From Arthrobacter sp. Marseille-P9274 (lineage in GTDB: Bacteria; Actinomycetota; Actinomycetes; Actinomycetales; Micrococcaceae), in assembly GCF_946892675.1 (NCBI RefSeq), contig NZ_CAMPOV010000003.1, positions 186,001 through 250,000 of the forward strand: a stretch of 64,000 nt of DNA, given 5' to 3'. Made by a program: the position numbers and the translations under genes. Shown here in pieces: positions 48,029 through 57,365 of the stretch (within the stretch, counting starts at the first letter, position 1; each line of letters starts with the position of its first letter). Under the pieces are notes generated by a model that was given only the letters and a program-made list of their open reading frames with translations, made no database searches and was not told the DNA's origin.

Positions 48029-48760
48029 CTAGTAGGCGCTGGAGTTGTCGACGTGGAAGTTGTAGAGGGTGCGGGCGGAGCCGTAGCGGGTGAAGTCGGC
48101 CGGATCGTCGTCGCGGCCGGCGTCGCGGAGGAGTTCCCCGAGCTCGGCCAGGTGCTCGGGCCGCATCTCCTTGGCGATGCAGTCGGCGCCGAGCGAGGCC
48201 ACCTTGCCCTTGACGTAGATGCGGGCCTCATAGATGGAGTCGCCGAGGGCGTCACCGGCATCGCCGCAGACCACCAGCCGCCCGGCCTGGGCCATGAAGG
48301 CCGACATGTGGCCGATGCTGCCACCGACCACGATGTCCACGCCCTTCATCGAGATGCCGCAGCGGGCGGCGGCATTGCCGTCGACGACCAGCAGCCCGCC
48401 GTGGGCCGTGGCACCCGCCGACTGCGAGGCATCGCCGGTGACGTGGACGGTCCCCGACATCATGTTTTCGGCGACGCCGACGCCGGCATTGCCCACGATC
48501 GTGACGCGGCCCCCCTCGTTCATGCCCGCGGCGTAGTAGCCGGCGTGGCCGTTGATCTCCACGTCGATCACGGCGTTGATGCCGACGGCGAGGCTGTGCT
48601 TGCCACCGGGGTGCTCGACGGCGAAGGACTCGCCGTCGGACGCCTCATGGATGGCATGGTTCAAGGTGCGGACGTCGTCGAGCTTGAGGTCGAAGACCCG
48701 GACCTGCTCCTCGGCCCCTGCCGGGCTTTGGACGGGGAGGCTGTCGAGGGTGATGGTCAC
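48029..48760 (-). CDS. glxC: GXGXG-domain protein GlxC (MgsB-like)
   Basis: 243 residues, right-handed beta-helix of repeated glycines (GYYAAGMNEGGRVTIVGNAG, SAGATAHGGLLVVDGNAAAR, GGSIGHMSAFMAQAGRLVVC) as in the C-terminal domain of glutamate synthase. AAGGAG precedes GTG 48760. It should bridge the amidotransferase GlxB and the FMN subunit GlxD. Confidence 0.88.
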   Translation of the reverse strand: MTITLDSLPVQSPAGAEEQVRVFDLKLDDVRTLNHAIHEASDGESFAVEHPGGKHSLAVGINAVIDVEINGHAGYYAAGMNEGGRVTIVGNAGVGVAENMMSGTVHVTGDASQSAGATAHGGLLVVDGNAAARCGISMKGVDIVVGGSIGHMSAFMAQAGRLVVCGDAGDALGDSIYEARIYVKGKVASLGADCIAKEMRPEHLAELGELLRDAGRDDDPADFTRYGSARTLYNFHVDNSSAY

Positions 48761-48794
48761 GTTGGAACTCCTTCTGTTGTTGGGGCGGCGGCGC

Positions 48795-49703
48795 TCAAAG
48801 CGACCAGGTGTAGACCTTGCCGGGTTCGGGTTCGAAGATGCGGGCGTGCTCGATCCCGGGCAGCTCCGCCAGCGCGCGGAACTCGGACGCCATGGCGACC
48901 CAGTCGTCCGTCTCGGCGATGATGGCCGGCTTGCAGGCGATCGGGTCCCGCACCACCGCCATGCTGTCTGCGGTGGTGACCACGAGCGTGTAGAACCCGT
49001 CGAGCACCTTGCCCAGGTTGACCAGCGCGGTCTCGAGGTCGTCGCCCTGCTGCAGGCGGTGGGCGATATAGCGGGCGCCGACCTCGGTGTCGTTCTCCGA
49101 GTCGAACTCCACGCCGAGCCGCTTGAGCTCGCGGCGGACCGAGGCATGGTTGGAGAAGGATCCGTTGTGCACCAGGCAGAGGTCGTCTGCCACCGAGAAG
49201 GGATGTGATCCCCCTGCGGTCACGGCCGACTCGGTGGCCATGCGGGTGTGGCTGACCGCCTGGCTGCCGTACATGCCGCCGAGTCCGTGGCGCTCCGCGA
49301 CCTCCATCGGATGGCCTACGCTCTTCATGACCGTGACGCGCTCTCCCCTGCCTACTACGACGGCGTCCGGGCGGGCCTTGGCCACGGCGCCGGCCAGCTC
49401 ACCGGCCGTCACGTCCGCGGACACCAGTGTGGTGTCGCCGACCACCTTGACCTGGGACCCGGCTCCCTCCGGGAGCAGACCCGCCAGGAAATCGTCGATG
49501 TCGGCGGGACGGATGCCGAGGTCCCCGCCCAGGAGGCTGAGGGTGGACTGACCCTCGGTGACCAGCGACGGGTTGTCGTAGACGGCCAGGCCGGCGGAGT
49601 CCGGTCCCCGGTCGACGATTTCGCAGAGCATGGTGGAGAGCAGGGAGCCCATCCTTGGGCGCAGCTCCGGGTTACGCAGCTGCAGGGCGGCGATTCCGCA
49701 CAT
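48795..49703 (-). CDS. glxB: Class II glutamine amidotransferase GlxB (MgsA-like)
   Basis: 302 residues beginning MCGIAALQ, so Cys2 is the N-terminal nucleophile after Met removal. VDRGPDSAGLAVYD, SHTRMATESAVT and LVHNGSFSNH are the class II glutaminase blocks. It would release the amino (or methylamino) group from glutamine (or gamma-glutamylmethylamide) and pass it to GlxCD. Confidence 0.9.
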   Translation of the reverse strand: MCGIAALQLRNPELRPRMGSLLSTMLCEIVDRGPDSAGLAVYDNPSLVTEGQSTLSLLGGDLGIRPADIDDFLAGLLPEGAGSQVKVVGDTTLVSADVTAGELAGAVAKARPDAVVVGRGERVTVMKSVGHPMEVAERHGLGGMYGSQAVSHTRMATESAVTAGGSHPFSVADDLCLVHNGSFSNHASVRRELKRLGVEFDSENDTEVGARYIAHRLQQGDDLETALVNLGKVLDGFYTLVVTTADSMAVVRDPIACKPAIIAETDDWVAMASEFRALAELPGIEHARIFEPEPGKVYTWSL

Positions 49704-49762
49704 GGCGTGGTTCCTCTTCTGTCGTTCTGGGTGTGTTCTGAAGGTTTTGTGGACGACGGCGG

Positions 49763-51139
49763 TCAAACAGCGGTGAGGTACTGGTCCACTTCCCAGCCGG
49801 TGACCTCGTTGTGCCACTGGAAGAATTCGGTCTCCTTCGCTGCGGCGTAGTAGCGCCCCACGGCTTCAGAGCCGCTGAGGGCCGCCAGCATGACGGGGTC
49901 CTCGCGCAGCGACTGCACGGCATGCAGAAGCGTGGGCGGTAGCGTGGCGGCGCCGGGCCGGCGCTCCCCCGGGCCGCACGGGGCGCCCGGGTCCAGGTCG
50001 CGGTCGATCCCGTCCAGGCCGGCGGTGATCACGGCTGCCATGGCCAGGTAGGGGTTGGCGGAACCGTCTCCGGAGCGCAGTTCGATGCGGTGCGGGTCCG
50101 GGACGCGGATCATGTGTGTCCGGTCGTTGCCTCCGTAGGAGGCCTTGTTTGTCGACCAGGTGGCGCCGGATTCAGTGGTGATGGCCCCGGTCCGCTTGTA
50201 GGAGTTGACCGTCGGGGCGAGGAAGGCCTGCAGCGCGGGTGCGTGGTCGAGGATGCCCGCGAGGAAGCTGTAGGCCGTCCCGGAAAAGCCGAGGCCGTGC
50301 GGGTCGTCGCCCGCGGCTGGGAACATTTCCTCGCCGCCGCCGTTCCACAGCGACAGGTGGAAGTGCAGTCCGTTGCCTGTGCGGTTGGTGAACGGCTTGG
50401 GCATGAAGCTGGCCACCATGCCTCGCTGCTCGGCGAGTACGTTCAGGAGGTACCGGAGGGTCACCACGCGGTCGGCTGTGACCAGGGCGTCGTCGTAATC
50501 GAAGTTCTGCTCGAACTGGCCGGCGCCGTCCTCGTGGTCGTTGGCATAGTTGCCCCAGCCCAGGCCGTTCATTACATCGGAAACCTCGGTGAGGTGCTCG
50601 TACATCCGGGTGACGCCTCGGGCGTCGTAGCAGGGGTGGGCACCGTCGTCCTTGATATCCGCGGTGGCCAGCGCCCCGTCCGCCCCCTTCGTGAGCAGGT
50701 AGTACTCGACCTCGGCACCGGCCTTGGCGGTCATGTTCTTTTCTGCCAGCCGCGCCAGGGCGCGCTTCAAGATCACGCGGGGCGCGTACGCCCAGGGCTT
50801 GCCGTCCACGTGGGGATCGCAGTGCACCAGGGCCATTCCGGGACGGACGGCATCGAGGGGGGTGAAGCTGGCCGGATCGGGGACCGCGCAGAGGTCTCCG
50901 TCCTGCGGGTTCTGTCCCATGAGGCCGGCCGCATAGCCTGCGAAGCCCAGCTTTCCGGCTTCCAGCTCCGCCAGCGCGGAAACCGGCACCAGCTTCGCGC
51001 ACGGCTTGCCGTTCATGTCGACGAAGGTTGCAAGTATGAACCTGGTGCCGTGGAGGGCCGCCAGTTCTGCCAGCGGGGATCCTGCCGTCTGCGGGAGCCC
51101 GGTGAGGTCCGTGCCGGCCTCGGAAATGAGTGCGGTCAT
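49763..51139 (-). CDS. glnT: Type III glutamine synthetase GlnT / gamma-glutamylmethylamide synthetase-like
   Basis: 458 residues. Metal and glutamate site AGAEVEYYLL near residue 142, the ammonia-site block GNGLHFHLSLWNGGGE near 264, and RVPDPHRIELRSGDGSANPYL near 346 with the Arg and Glu contacts. The GlnT group contains both ammonia-using enzymes and gamma-glutamylmethylamide synthetases that take methylamine; the sequence does not decide. First gene of the minus-strand operon glnT-glxB-glxC-glxD-oxidase-M20. Confidence 0.87.
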   Translation of the reverse strand: MTALISEAGTDLTGLPQTAGSPLAELAALHGTRFILATFVDMNGKPCAKLVPVSALAELEAGKLGFAGYAAGLMGQNPQDGDLCAVPDPASFTPLDAVRPGMALVHCDPHVDGKPWAYAPRVILKRALARLAEKNMTAKAGAEVEYYLLTKGADGALATADIKDDGAHPCYDARGVTRMYEHLTEVSDVMNGLGWGNYANDHEDGAGQFEQNFDYDDALVTADRVVTLRYLLNVLAEQRGMVASFMPKPFTNRTGNGLHFHLSLWNGGGEEMFPAAGDDPHGLGFSGTAYSFLAGILDHAPALQAFLAPTVNSYKRTGAITTESGATWSTNKASYGGNDRTHMIRVPDPHRIELRSGDGSANPYLAMAAVITAGLDGIDRDLDPGAPCGPGERRPGAATLPPTLLHAVQSLREDPVMLAALSGSEAVGRYYAAAKETEFFQWHNEVTGWEVDQYLTAV

Positions 51140-51174
51140 CGTTCGTCCAATCGTTCTGGTCTGTTCCCTGTCAG

Positions 51175-51375
51175 GAAACTGTGTTGAATCCAGTTACCCA
51201 TGACGGGATTACCGGGCAACTACCGGAATGTAAAAGCTGTGTTTCCGGGCCGCCGAGGCGCCGGGATGCGCGGGGGACTGCCGGCAACCGGCAGGCCGGA
51301 GTGTTTTACCTTCCCGAAACACCGTGCAGGCAGACTGAAACATCGAACTGGTTTATTAGCGGTGAACGAAGTTTC
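51175..51375. promoter_or_regulatory. Divergent control region with GlnR-like half-sites
   Basis: The 329-bp gap between glnT and the ammonium transporter holds five GAAAC/GTTTC pentamers (51175, 51241, 51316, 51337, 51371). One is part of TTTAC-6 bp-GAAAC (51306-51320), the layout of an actinobacterial GlnR half-operator, and a second GAAAC follows 21 bp later. Nitrogen control of both operons is suggested, not shown. Confidence 0.4.
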
Positions 51376-51468
51376 ATGCGCGGACATCGGCTTGGGGAAA
51401 ATTTGCCGAACGGACCGCCCTCATTCCTCCCATCCACCAATGACCTAACAACGACAAAGGAAAATCCC

Positions 51469-52722
51469 ATGGACGAAGGTCTCTCCGCCGGAGCCGTGTG
51501 GACCATCACGGCCACCGCCTTGATCATTCTCATGACCCCCGCCCTGGCGTTCTTCTACGCCGGCATGACCCGGGTCAAGTCGAGCCTCAACATGCTGATG
51601 ATGAGCGTCGTATCCATGGGGATCGTCGCCGTCGTCTGGACGCTCTGGGGCAGCTCGATGGCCTCCAGCGATGGCGCCCTCTTCGAACTCTTCGGCAACC
51701 CGGCCGCCGACTTCGGCGCCGCCGCGTCGAAGGGCACGGACGCCCTGCTCGGTATCTCCTTCAACGCGGCCTTCGCTATTGTCACGGTCGCCATCATTTC
51801 CGGCTCCATTGCCGACCGCGCAAAGTTCGGCGCCTGGTGTCTTTTCGTGCCTCTCTGGGTGACCTTCGCCTACGCGCCCATGGCCTACGCCGTGTGGGGC
51901 GGCGGACTGCTCAGCGCAGAGGGCGCGATCGGACAGTGGGCCGGTGAGGCCCTCGACTTCGCCGGCGGCACCGTCATCCATATGAATGCGGGCATGGCCG
52001 CGCTGGTGCTCGCCCTGATCCTAGGAGTCCGCCACGGCTTCGGAAAGGATCCCGAGCAGCGCCCCCACAACCTGCCGCTGGTCATGCTGGGCGCAGCCCT
52101 CCTCTGGGTCGGCTGGTTCGGCTTCAACGTCGGCGCCGCGTCCAACGACGTCCAGGCGGCCACCATCCTCCTCAACACGCTTGTCTGCCCCGCGGCCGCG
52201 ATGCTGTCCTGGCTGCTGACCGAGAAGATCCGCGACGGACGCCCGACAACGTTCGGGGCCGCCTCGGCGATCGTGGCCGGCCTCGTCGCCATTTCCCCCG
52301 CCTGCGCCGATGTCGACGCGATCGGCGCCGTACTGATCGGCTTGACCACCGGCGTCGCCTCTGCGCTAGCCATCGGACTGAAGTTCAAGCTGAACTACGA
52401 CGACTCGCTCGACGTCGTGTCGGTCCACCTGGTCTCCGGGTTCATCGGCACCATCGCCCTCGGCTTCTTGGCGCTGCCGTCCGAGGGCAGCGCGGGCGGC
52501 CTGTTCTATGGCGGCGGCCCGGGACAGCTCTGGGCGCAGGTCGTATCGACCGTCTTCGCCCTCGCCTACTCCGCTGCGGTCACCGCGATCCTCGGCCTGG
52601 CGATCCACCGAACCATCGGCTTCCGCGTCGAGGAGACGGCCGAGCGGGACGGCATCGACGAGCACCAGCACGCCGAGTCGGCCTACCACTTCGGTTCCTT
52701 GCAAATAACCGCCAGGCGCTGA
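51469..52722 (+). CDS. amt: Ammonium transporter
   Basis: 417 residues, 11 membrane segments. MTPALAFFYAGMTRVKSSLN, GTVIHMNAGMAALVLALILG and VHLVSGFIGTIALGF carry the twin-His pore and Phe gate of the Amt/Rh family. AAAGGA precedes ATG 51469. Divergent from glnT; Amt proteins also admit methylammonium, which would suit the proposed methylamine route. No glnK is adjacent. Confidence 0.92.
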   Translation: MDEGLSAGAVWTITATALIILMTPALAFFYAGMTRVKSSLNMLMMSVVSMGIVAVVWTLWGSSMASSDGALFELFGNPAADFGAAASKGTDALLGISFNAAFAIVTVAIISGSIADRAKFGAWCLFVPLWVTFAYAPMAYAVWGGGLLSAEGAIGQWAGEALDFAGGTVIHMNAGMAALVLALILGVRHGFGKDPEQRPHNLPLVMLGAALLWVGWFGFNVGAASNDVQAATILLNTLVCPAAAMLSWLLTEKIRDGRPTTFGAASAIVAGLVAISPACADVDAIGAVLIGLTTGVASALAIGLKFKLNYDDSLDVVSVHLVSGFIGTIALGFLALPSEGSAGGLFYGGGPGQLWAQVVSTVFALAYSAAVTAILGLAIHRTIGFRVEETAERDGIDEHQHAESAYHFGSLQITARR

Positions 52723-53223
52723 CCTGCCACCCCGTCCCGTAGGCTGATGTCAGAGGAGTGGCGGTAATCCCGTCAGAACAGAGTCCCTCCCCTTACTGAC
52801 CCCCGCGACTCAAGTCTTAAATTTCATTCTGACGAGACACGAGCTCCCCTCGTGCTGACTTGACTCCGGCGGACATACTACGGTTATCGGCGATAGCTCA
52901 GACTAGGTGCTTGCCCAAATTCTGGCGCCCTGTTGGATCAGACATTCTGCCAGGGCCACCCCCGGGCGGGAGTGCGTCTGGCGCTGGGTGGCGAGCAGGC
53001 TGCCGGCTTCCTGTGCGGCCGAGAACCCGGAAGTAATCGAGCTTTCGGCGTAGAGGTGCGTCGTGAATACTGACATCGAATATGTACGAGAGGCTCGGTG
53101 CCGTGCTGCGGAGTGGCGCGCCCTTCCATGGAACCCGATGCCCCGTCCCGGCGGGAGTCCCAGGTTGATAGGGATACTGCGAGAGGCTCCCTCGTAGGTA
53201 GCCCAGGAATTACCGTTGATTGC
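52723..53223. other. Intergenic region before the XRE regulator
   Basis: 501 bp. TTGACT (52859-52864), 17 bp, GTTATC is a possible promoter toward the regulator. On the minus strand 53073-52903 a 57-codon frame starts MSVFTTHLYAESSITSGF but lacks a clear ribosome site and is not recognised; I do not call it a gene. No terminator is obvious after amt. Confidence 0.35.
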
Positions 53224-54126
53224 ATGGACAATAGGGCGGAAGTGCGTGAGTTCCTGACCTCCCGGCGGGCGCGGGTTGAGCCGAAGGACGTCGGTCTGCC
53301 TGCGGGCACGAACCGGCGAGTGGCGGGCCTGCGGCGCAGCGAAGTGGCAACCCTCGCCAGCGTCAGCGTGGAGTACTACACCAAGCTGGAGCGCGGTGCG
53401 ATCAGCGGCGCGTCTCCGGAGGTCCTCGATGCCATCGCCAAGGCGCTGCGGCTGGATGACGCCGAGCGGGCGTACCTGTTCGACCTCGCCCACGCGGCAA
53501 GTCCCGTGGCGCGGCCGCCGCGCCGCCGCAGTTCGAAGCGCTGGACGCCGCACCCGAGCCTGCAGTGGACTCTGGACGCTGTCACCGTTGGTCCTGCGTT
53601 CGTCAGGAATGGCCGGATGGACCTGCTCGCTGCGAATGCGCTGGGCCGGGCGTTTTACAAGGATGCCTACGACATGCCGGGCCAGCCGCCGAACATTGCC
53701 AGATTCACCTTCCTGGATCAGCGTTCCTACGACTTCTACCCGGACTGGGATGCGTTTGCCGAGATCACTGTGTCGATCCTGCGCACCGAGGCCGGCCGCG
53801 ACCCGCACAACAAGGAACTGCACGACCTGATCGGGGAGCTCTCGACCAGGAGCGAGGAGTTCCGCCGGTTGTGGGGCGCGCACGACGTCCGCCACCACGG
53901 CACAGGTTTCAAGACCTTCCACCACTCGGTTGTCGGCGAGATGACGCTGGCCTATGAGGGCATGGAGATGGAGTCCGAGCCCGGGCTGACACTTACCATC
54001 TACGCGGCCGAGCCGGGCTCGCCGTCGGCTGAGCGGATGCAGCTGCTCGCCTCGTGGGCTGCCAGCGAGGAGCGCGAGGCGGCGGCGCCCGTCGCGGGTG
54101 AGCAGCGCACCGAGTCCAGCAGCTGA
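53224..54126 (+). CDS. XRE-family regulator with MmyB-like ligand domain
   Basis: 300 residues. Helix-turn-helix (RRSEVATLASVSVEYYTKLE, ~residues 39-58) followed by the MmyB-like domain (RNGRMDLLAANALGRAFYKD, FYPDWD, LTIYAAEPGSPSAERMQLLA) that binds small ligands, often fatty acids, in relatives. ATG 53224 gives the usual N-terminus; the open frame upstream to 53098 is not supported. Such regulators usually act on adjacent oxidoreductase or pump genes; here the convergent MFS gene and its SDR neighbour are candidates. Confidence 0.85.
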   Translation: MDNRAEVREFLTSRRARVEPKDVGLPAGTNRRVAGLRRSEVATLASVSVEYYTKLERGAISGASPEVLDAIAKALRLDDAERAYLFDLAHAASPVARPPRRRSSKRWTPHPSLQWTLDAVTVGPAFVRNGRMDLLAANALGRAFYKDAYDMPGQPPNIARFTFLDQRSYDFYPDWDAFAEITVSILRTEAGRDPHNKELHDLIGELSTRSEEFRRLWGAHDVRHHGTGFKTFHHSVVGEMTLAYEGMEMESEPGLTLTIYAAEPGSPSAERMQLLASWAASEEREAAAPVAGEQRTESSS

Positions 54127-54387
54127 CTCGAGACCAGGAGACGCCCGCGCGCGTGGAGTGCGCGCTGTCCCTGAAGGGGTCCCGCGCGCCGACGCTCGGC
54201 AACCGGGCGAGATCGGCTTAGAACTCGCCGGGTTCGAGCCTGGTCCTCTACTACGCCTGGTCAGGGTGGGCTGCTTCGAACTGCCCCTTGAACGGCTGCG
54301 GGGTGCTGCCCGACGGCACGCGGATCGCGATGGGCCGCGGAGCAGTAGATTCCCGCCTGCGCCCGGGCCGTGCAGGGGAAGAAGGGG

Positions 54388-54418
54388 CGCCTCGTCTCGC
54401 GGGCAGCGAGACGAGGCG
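54388..54418. terminator. Bidirectional hairpin between regulator and MFS gene
   Basis: Perfect 13-bp stem (arms 54388-54400 and 54406-54418, 5-nt loop) between convergent genes. The rest of the 328-bp gap (54127-54454) shows no gene; a GGTTCGAGCC that looks like a tRNA T-loop is isolated. Confidence 0.65.
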
Positions 54419-54454
54419 TCGTCGTTAATCGGTCCGGCACGGGCGGCGGGGGCC

Positions 54455-55702
54455 TCAGGTGTCGACGGCGACAGGGTCGCCTATGGGCCGAGCGTTTCCG
54501 GCGCGCGGGTGTTCCGCGCGGCGGTCCTTGACGAGGAGGGCGGTCAGCGGCAGGAAGTAGAGCACCGCGATCGCGGCCCCGACGACCACGGGACCGGTCG
54601 CGCCGAGCGCGGACTCCAGAGCGAACCCGGCGATCCAGGAGCCGACCGCGGTGCCGACGTTGAACGAGGAGGTGCTCAGCGCGGAGGCCAGCGTGGGAGC
54701 TTCGTCCGCGTAGCCGACGGCTTTGCCGATCAGGATCGGGTTGGTCGACATGCCGAACAGGCCCAGCAGGAACGCCAAGACCAAAGTGGGGATCGGCAAG
54801 TGGGAGAACAGCGCCAGGCCCACAAGGACCAGGAAGGTCGCCGCGGCGGAGGTGAACAGCACGCCGTAGGGGCGGTGGGTGCCGAGCCGGCCGCCGAGGT
54901 TGGAACCGATCAGCGCACCGACGCCGTAGGCCAGCAGTACCAGCGGGACGGCCGAGGCCGCCATGCCGGTGTTCTCGGTCAGCAGCGGGGAGATGAAGCT
55001 GTAGGCGGCCAGGGACGAGCCGCAGACGATGGCCGCGCCGCCGAGGACGAGCCAGATGCGCACGTCGCGCAGGCCGGCGATCTCGGCCTTGACCGAGGGC
55101 ACCGGGCCTCCCGCGGGCTCGACGGGCACCTGCTTGAGGATCGGGAGCACGGCGATCAGCGCGAGGGCGGCCAGCGCCCAGAACGGGCCGCGCCAGCCGA
55201 TGGCCTGCCCGGCGAACGCTCCCAGCGGCACGCCGACGACATTGGCGAGCATGCCTCCGCCCAGCACGATGCCGAGCGCACGTGAGCTCAGCCGCGGCCC
55301 TACGGCCTTCGCGGCCACGACGGCGGCGACGGCCCAGAACGCACCGGTGGCCAGTGCGGTAACGAAGCGCATGCCGAGAATCAGGGGGAAGCTGGGCGTC
55401 AGCGCCACGACGACGTGTCCGACCGCGAACACGGCCAGGGAGAGGCAGAGCGCGAGGCGGCGCTGCAGCTTCAGCGTGGCGATCGCCATCATCGGCGTGC
55501 CGATGATCATCCCGATCGCGAACACGGTGATCATCAGTCCCGCGTCGGCGACGCCGATTCCGATGTCGGCGGCGATTCCGGGGAGGATGCCCGCGACGAT
55601 GAACTCGGTGGTGCCCATGAGGAACACCCCGGCGGCGAGGACGTAGATCAGCAGCGGCAGCCGAGGGGTCCCGGCGGTGGGTCGGACGGTTGCTTCAGGC
55701 AT
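54455..55702 (-). CDS. MFS transporter (AraJ/Cmx-like DHA1 group)
   Basis: 415 residues with 12 membrane segments. The N-terminal LMGTTEFIVAGILPGIAADI is the marker of the DHA1 group that exports sugars, amino acids or chloramphenicol-like drugs. ATG 55702. Stands alone; a truncated SDR gene lies upstream on the other strand. Confidence 0.87.
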   Translation of the reverse strand: MPEATVRPTAGTPRLPLLIYVLAAGVFLMGTTEFIVAGILPGIAADIGIGVADAGLMITVFAIGMIIGTPMMAIATLKLQRRLALCLSLAVFAVGHVVVALTPSFPLILGMRFVTALATGAFWAVAAVVAAKAVGPRLSSRALGIVLGGGMLANVVGVPLGAFAGQAIGWRGPFWALAALALIAVLPILKQVPVEPAGGPVPSVKAEIAGLRDVRIWLVLGGAAIVCGSSLAAYSFISPLLTENTGMAASAVPLVLLAYGVGALIGSNLGGRLGTHRPYGVLFTSAAATFLVLVGLALFSHLPIPTLVLAFLLGLFGMSTNPILIGKAVGYADEAPTLASALSTSSFNVGTAVGSWIAGFALESALGATGPVVVGAAIAVLYFLPLTALLVKDRRAEHPRAGNARPIGDPVAVDT

Positions 55703-55841
55703 GACGAAAGAGTGTCCTTCGGACGGGGGAACGGTTTGTGCGGGGCGGGAGCGGCGTCGGTGGCTCGGTCGGAGCGGGCGCCGCGGCGGTGGCCACGATC
55801 CATGTGACCACGTCTCCTCCGCGCGAGGGAGTGCCTGCTGA

Positions 55842-56213
55842 TGGAGGTACTCGCAGGGACTCCCGCACGTCTGGCCGGATGCCGACGGGCCGGTCGCCGC
55901 CGTCCAACACATCCTGCCCGGCCTGCGCGAATTCGGCCGCGGGACGATTTTGTTCATCAACGGCTCCAGCGCCGTGGCCCCGAACGGGAACGTGACCGGC
56001 ACGTCGGTCGCCTTCGCCGGGGAGAGCGCCCCCGCCCAGATGCTCCACGACGCCCTCGCGCCCGAGAGGATAAACGTCGCCCAGCTGATCATTCCGCGCG
56101 GCATCGGCGGCGGCGAGCCCGACCACGAGCCCGACGCCCTGGCCGAGCGGATCTTCTCCCTGCACCGCGACCGAGGCGCGTTCCGCTCCTTCGTCGGCGA
56201 CGAGAGCGTATGA
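55842..56213 (+). pseudogene. Short-chain dehydrogenase, 3' fragment
   Basis: From just after a TGA at 55839 the frame reads SQGLPHVWPDADGPVAAVQH, then ILFINGSSAVAPNGN and LIIPRGIGGGEPDHEPDALA to a stop at 56213. This is the C-terminal part of an SDR-like protein; the Gly-rich cofactor site and any start codon are missing. Decayed. Confidence 0.6.
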
Positions 56214-56499
56214 GGGCTTCCTCGCGGACCGTCGCGGAGCATTCGCCCTCCTCGCGCCCCTCGTGGCCGCGGCAGTGCTGGCCGGCTGCATGAGCAGCCC
56301 CGACGAGCCGCCGTCCGGAAGGTCGGGCGAGGCGTCAATGTCCTCGTCGAAGCCGGTTATGTTCGACGACAGCCCCTGGGCGCGTGCTCGACACCACGAA
56401 GCCGCAGCGCCTCTCCGACGCCGCGGCGGGCTCCGGCATCCTGCTGACGCGCGCGAGCGGTACGGGCTGATCCAGGCTGCGAGGCACAACGTTCCCTGA
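56210..56499 (+). pseudogene. Lipoprotein remnant
   Basis: GAFALLAPLVAAAVLAGCMS is a convincing lipoprotein signal with lipobox LAGC, followed by SSPDEPPSGRSGE. After SPWAR the frame turns arginine-rich, while a shifted frame reads VLDTTKPQRLSDAAAGSGIL and stops at ~56470. Frameshifted and too short to be functional as read. Confidence 0.45.
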
Positions 56500-56532
56500 G
56501 ATCCACCGTGCGAACAATCTGTGCGTGGCAAA

Positions 56533-56570
56533 GGAAGAGCCCCGAGTCCGGCTGGACTCGGGGCTCTTCC
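56533..56570. terminator. Terminator hairpin after the SDR gene
   Basis: Perfect 17-bp stem with a 4-nt loop (arms 56533-56549 and 56554-56570), 25 bp beyond the stop of the minus-strand SDR gene. Serves that gene and, on the other strand, the remnant region. No long T-tract. Confidence 0.75.
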
Positions 56571-56594
56571 GGCGTCAGGCTCTGACCGGAGCGG

Positions 56595-57365
56595 TCACTG
56601 GGCGGTGTGGCCGGCGTCGACGGGCAGGGCCGCGCCGGTAACGTAGCTAGCGGCGTCGGAGCACAGCCACAGGACTGCGGCGGCGATCTCGTCGGGGCGG
56701 CCGAGGCGGCCCAGCGGCACGCCCGCCGCGGCGGCGTCGCGGTCGAGCTCGCCGCCGGCGGCCATCCGGACCACCATCGGGGTCTCGATGGTTCCCGGGC
56801 AGACGGCGTTGCAGCGCACGCCGTGCTTCCCGTATTGCAGGGCGACGCTCTTCGTGGCACCGATGACGCCGTGCTTGGTGGCGTGGTAGGTGCTGCGGCC
56901 GTCGCCGCCGACCAGGCCGCCGAGGGAGGAACAGTTCACGATCGCGCCGGAGCCCTGCTCGCGCATCTGCTTCAGCTCGTGCTTCATCGAGGCCCAGACG
57001 CCCTTGAGGTTGACCGCAACGATCTTGTCGAAGGCCTCTTCGGTCTCGTCGGCAGAGTCGACCGGGGGCAGCATGATGCCGGCGTTGTTGAACGCCATGT
57101 CCAGACTGCCGAATGCGTCGACGGTGGTGCGGACGGCGGCGGAGACCTGGTCCTCGTCGGTGACGTCGCATGCGATCGCGATGGCCTTCAAGGCCTTGCC
57201 GGTCAGCTCGTCGGCGAGGGCCTTGGCGGCATCGGCGTCGCGGTCGACGATGGCGACGTTCGCGCCGGCCTCCGCGAAGGCACGGACGGTGGCTTCCCCC
57301 ATGCCGGCGCTGCCACCGGTGACGAAGGCGGTCTTACCGGTGAAGTCGTAGGTGAGTTCGGTCAT
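56595..57365 (-). CDS. Short-chain dehydrogenase/reductase (glucose-dehydrogenase-like)
   Basis: 256 residues. Cofactor site TGGSAGMGEA, NNAGIM, catalytic Ser in NCSSLGG, YHATKHG with Tyr and Lys, and PGTIETPM. Asp after strand 2 (IVDRDAD) indicates NAD(H). ATG 57365 with AAGGA upstream. Substrate not evident. Confidence 0.88.
   Translation of the reverse strand: MTELTYDFTGKTAFVTGGSAGMGEATVRAFAEAGANVAIVDRDADAAKALADELTGKALKAIAIACDVTDEDQVSAAVRTTVDAFGSLDMAFNNAGIMLPPVDSADETEEAFDKIVAVNLKGVWASMKHELKQMREQGSGAIVNCSSLGGLVGGDGRSTYHATKHGVIGATKSVALQYGKHGVRCNAVCPGTIETPMVVRMAAGGELDRDAAAAGVPLGRLGRPDEIAAAVLWLCSDAASYVTGAALPVDAGHTAQ

Noticed and set aside
54220-54260. tRNA-like T-loop sequence GGTTCGAGCC
   Set aside because: No matching acceptor stem, anticodon arm or D-arm within 80 bp on either side.
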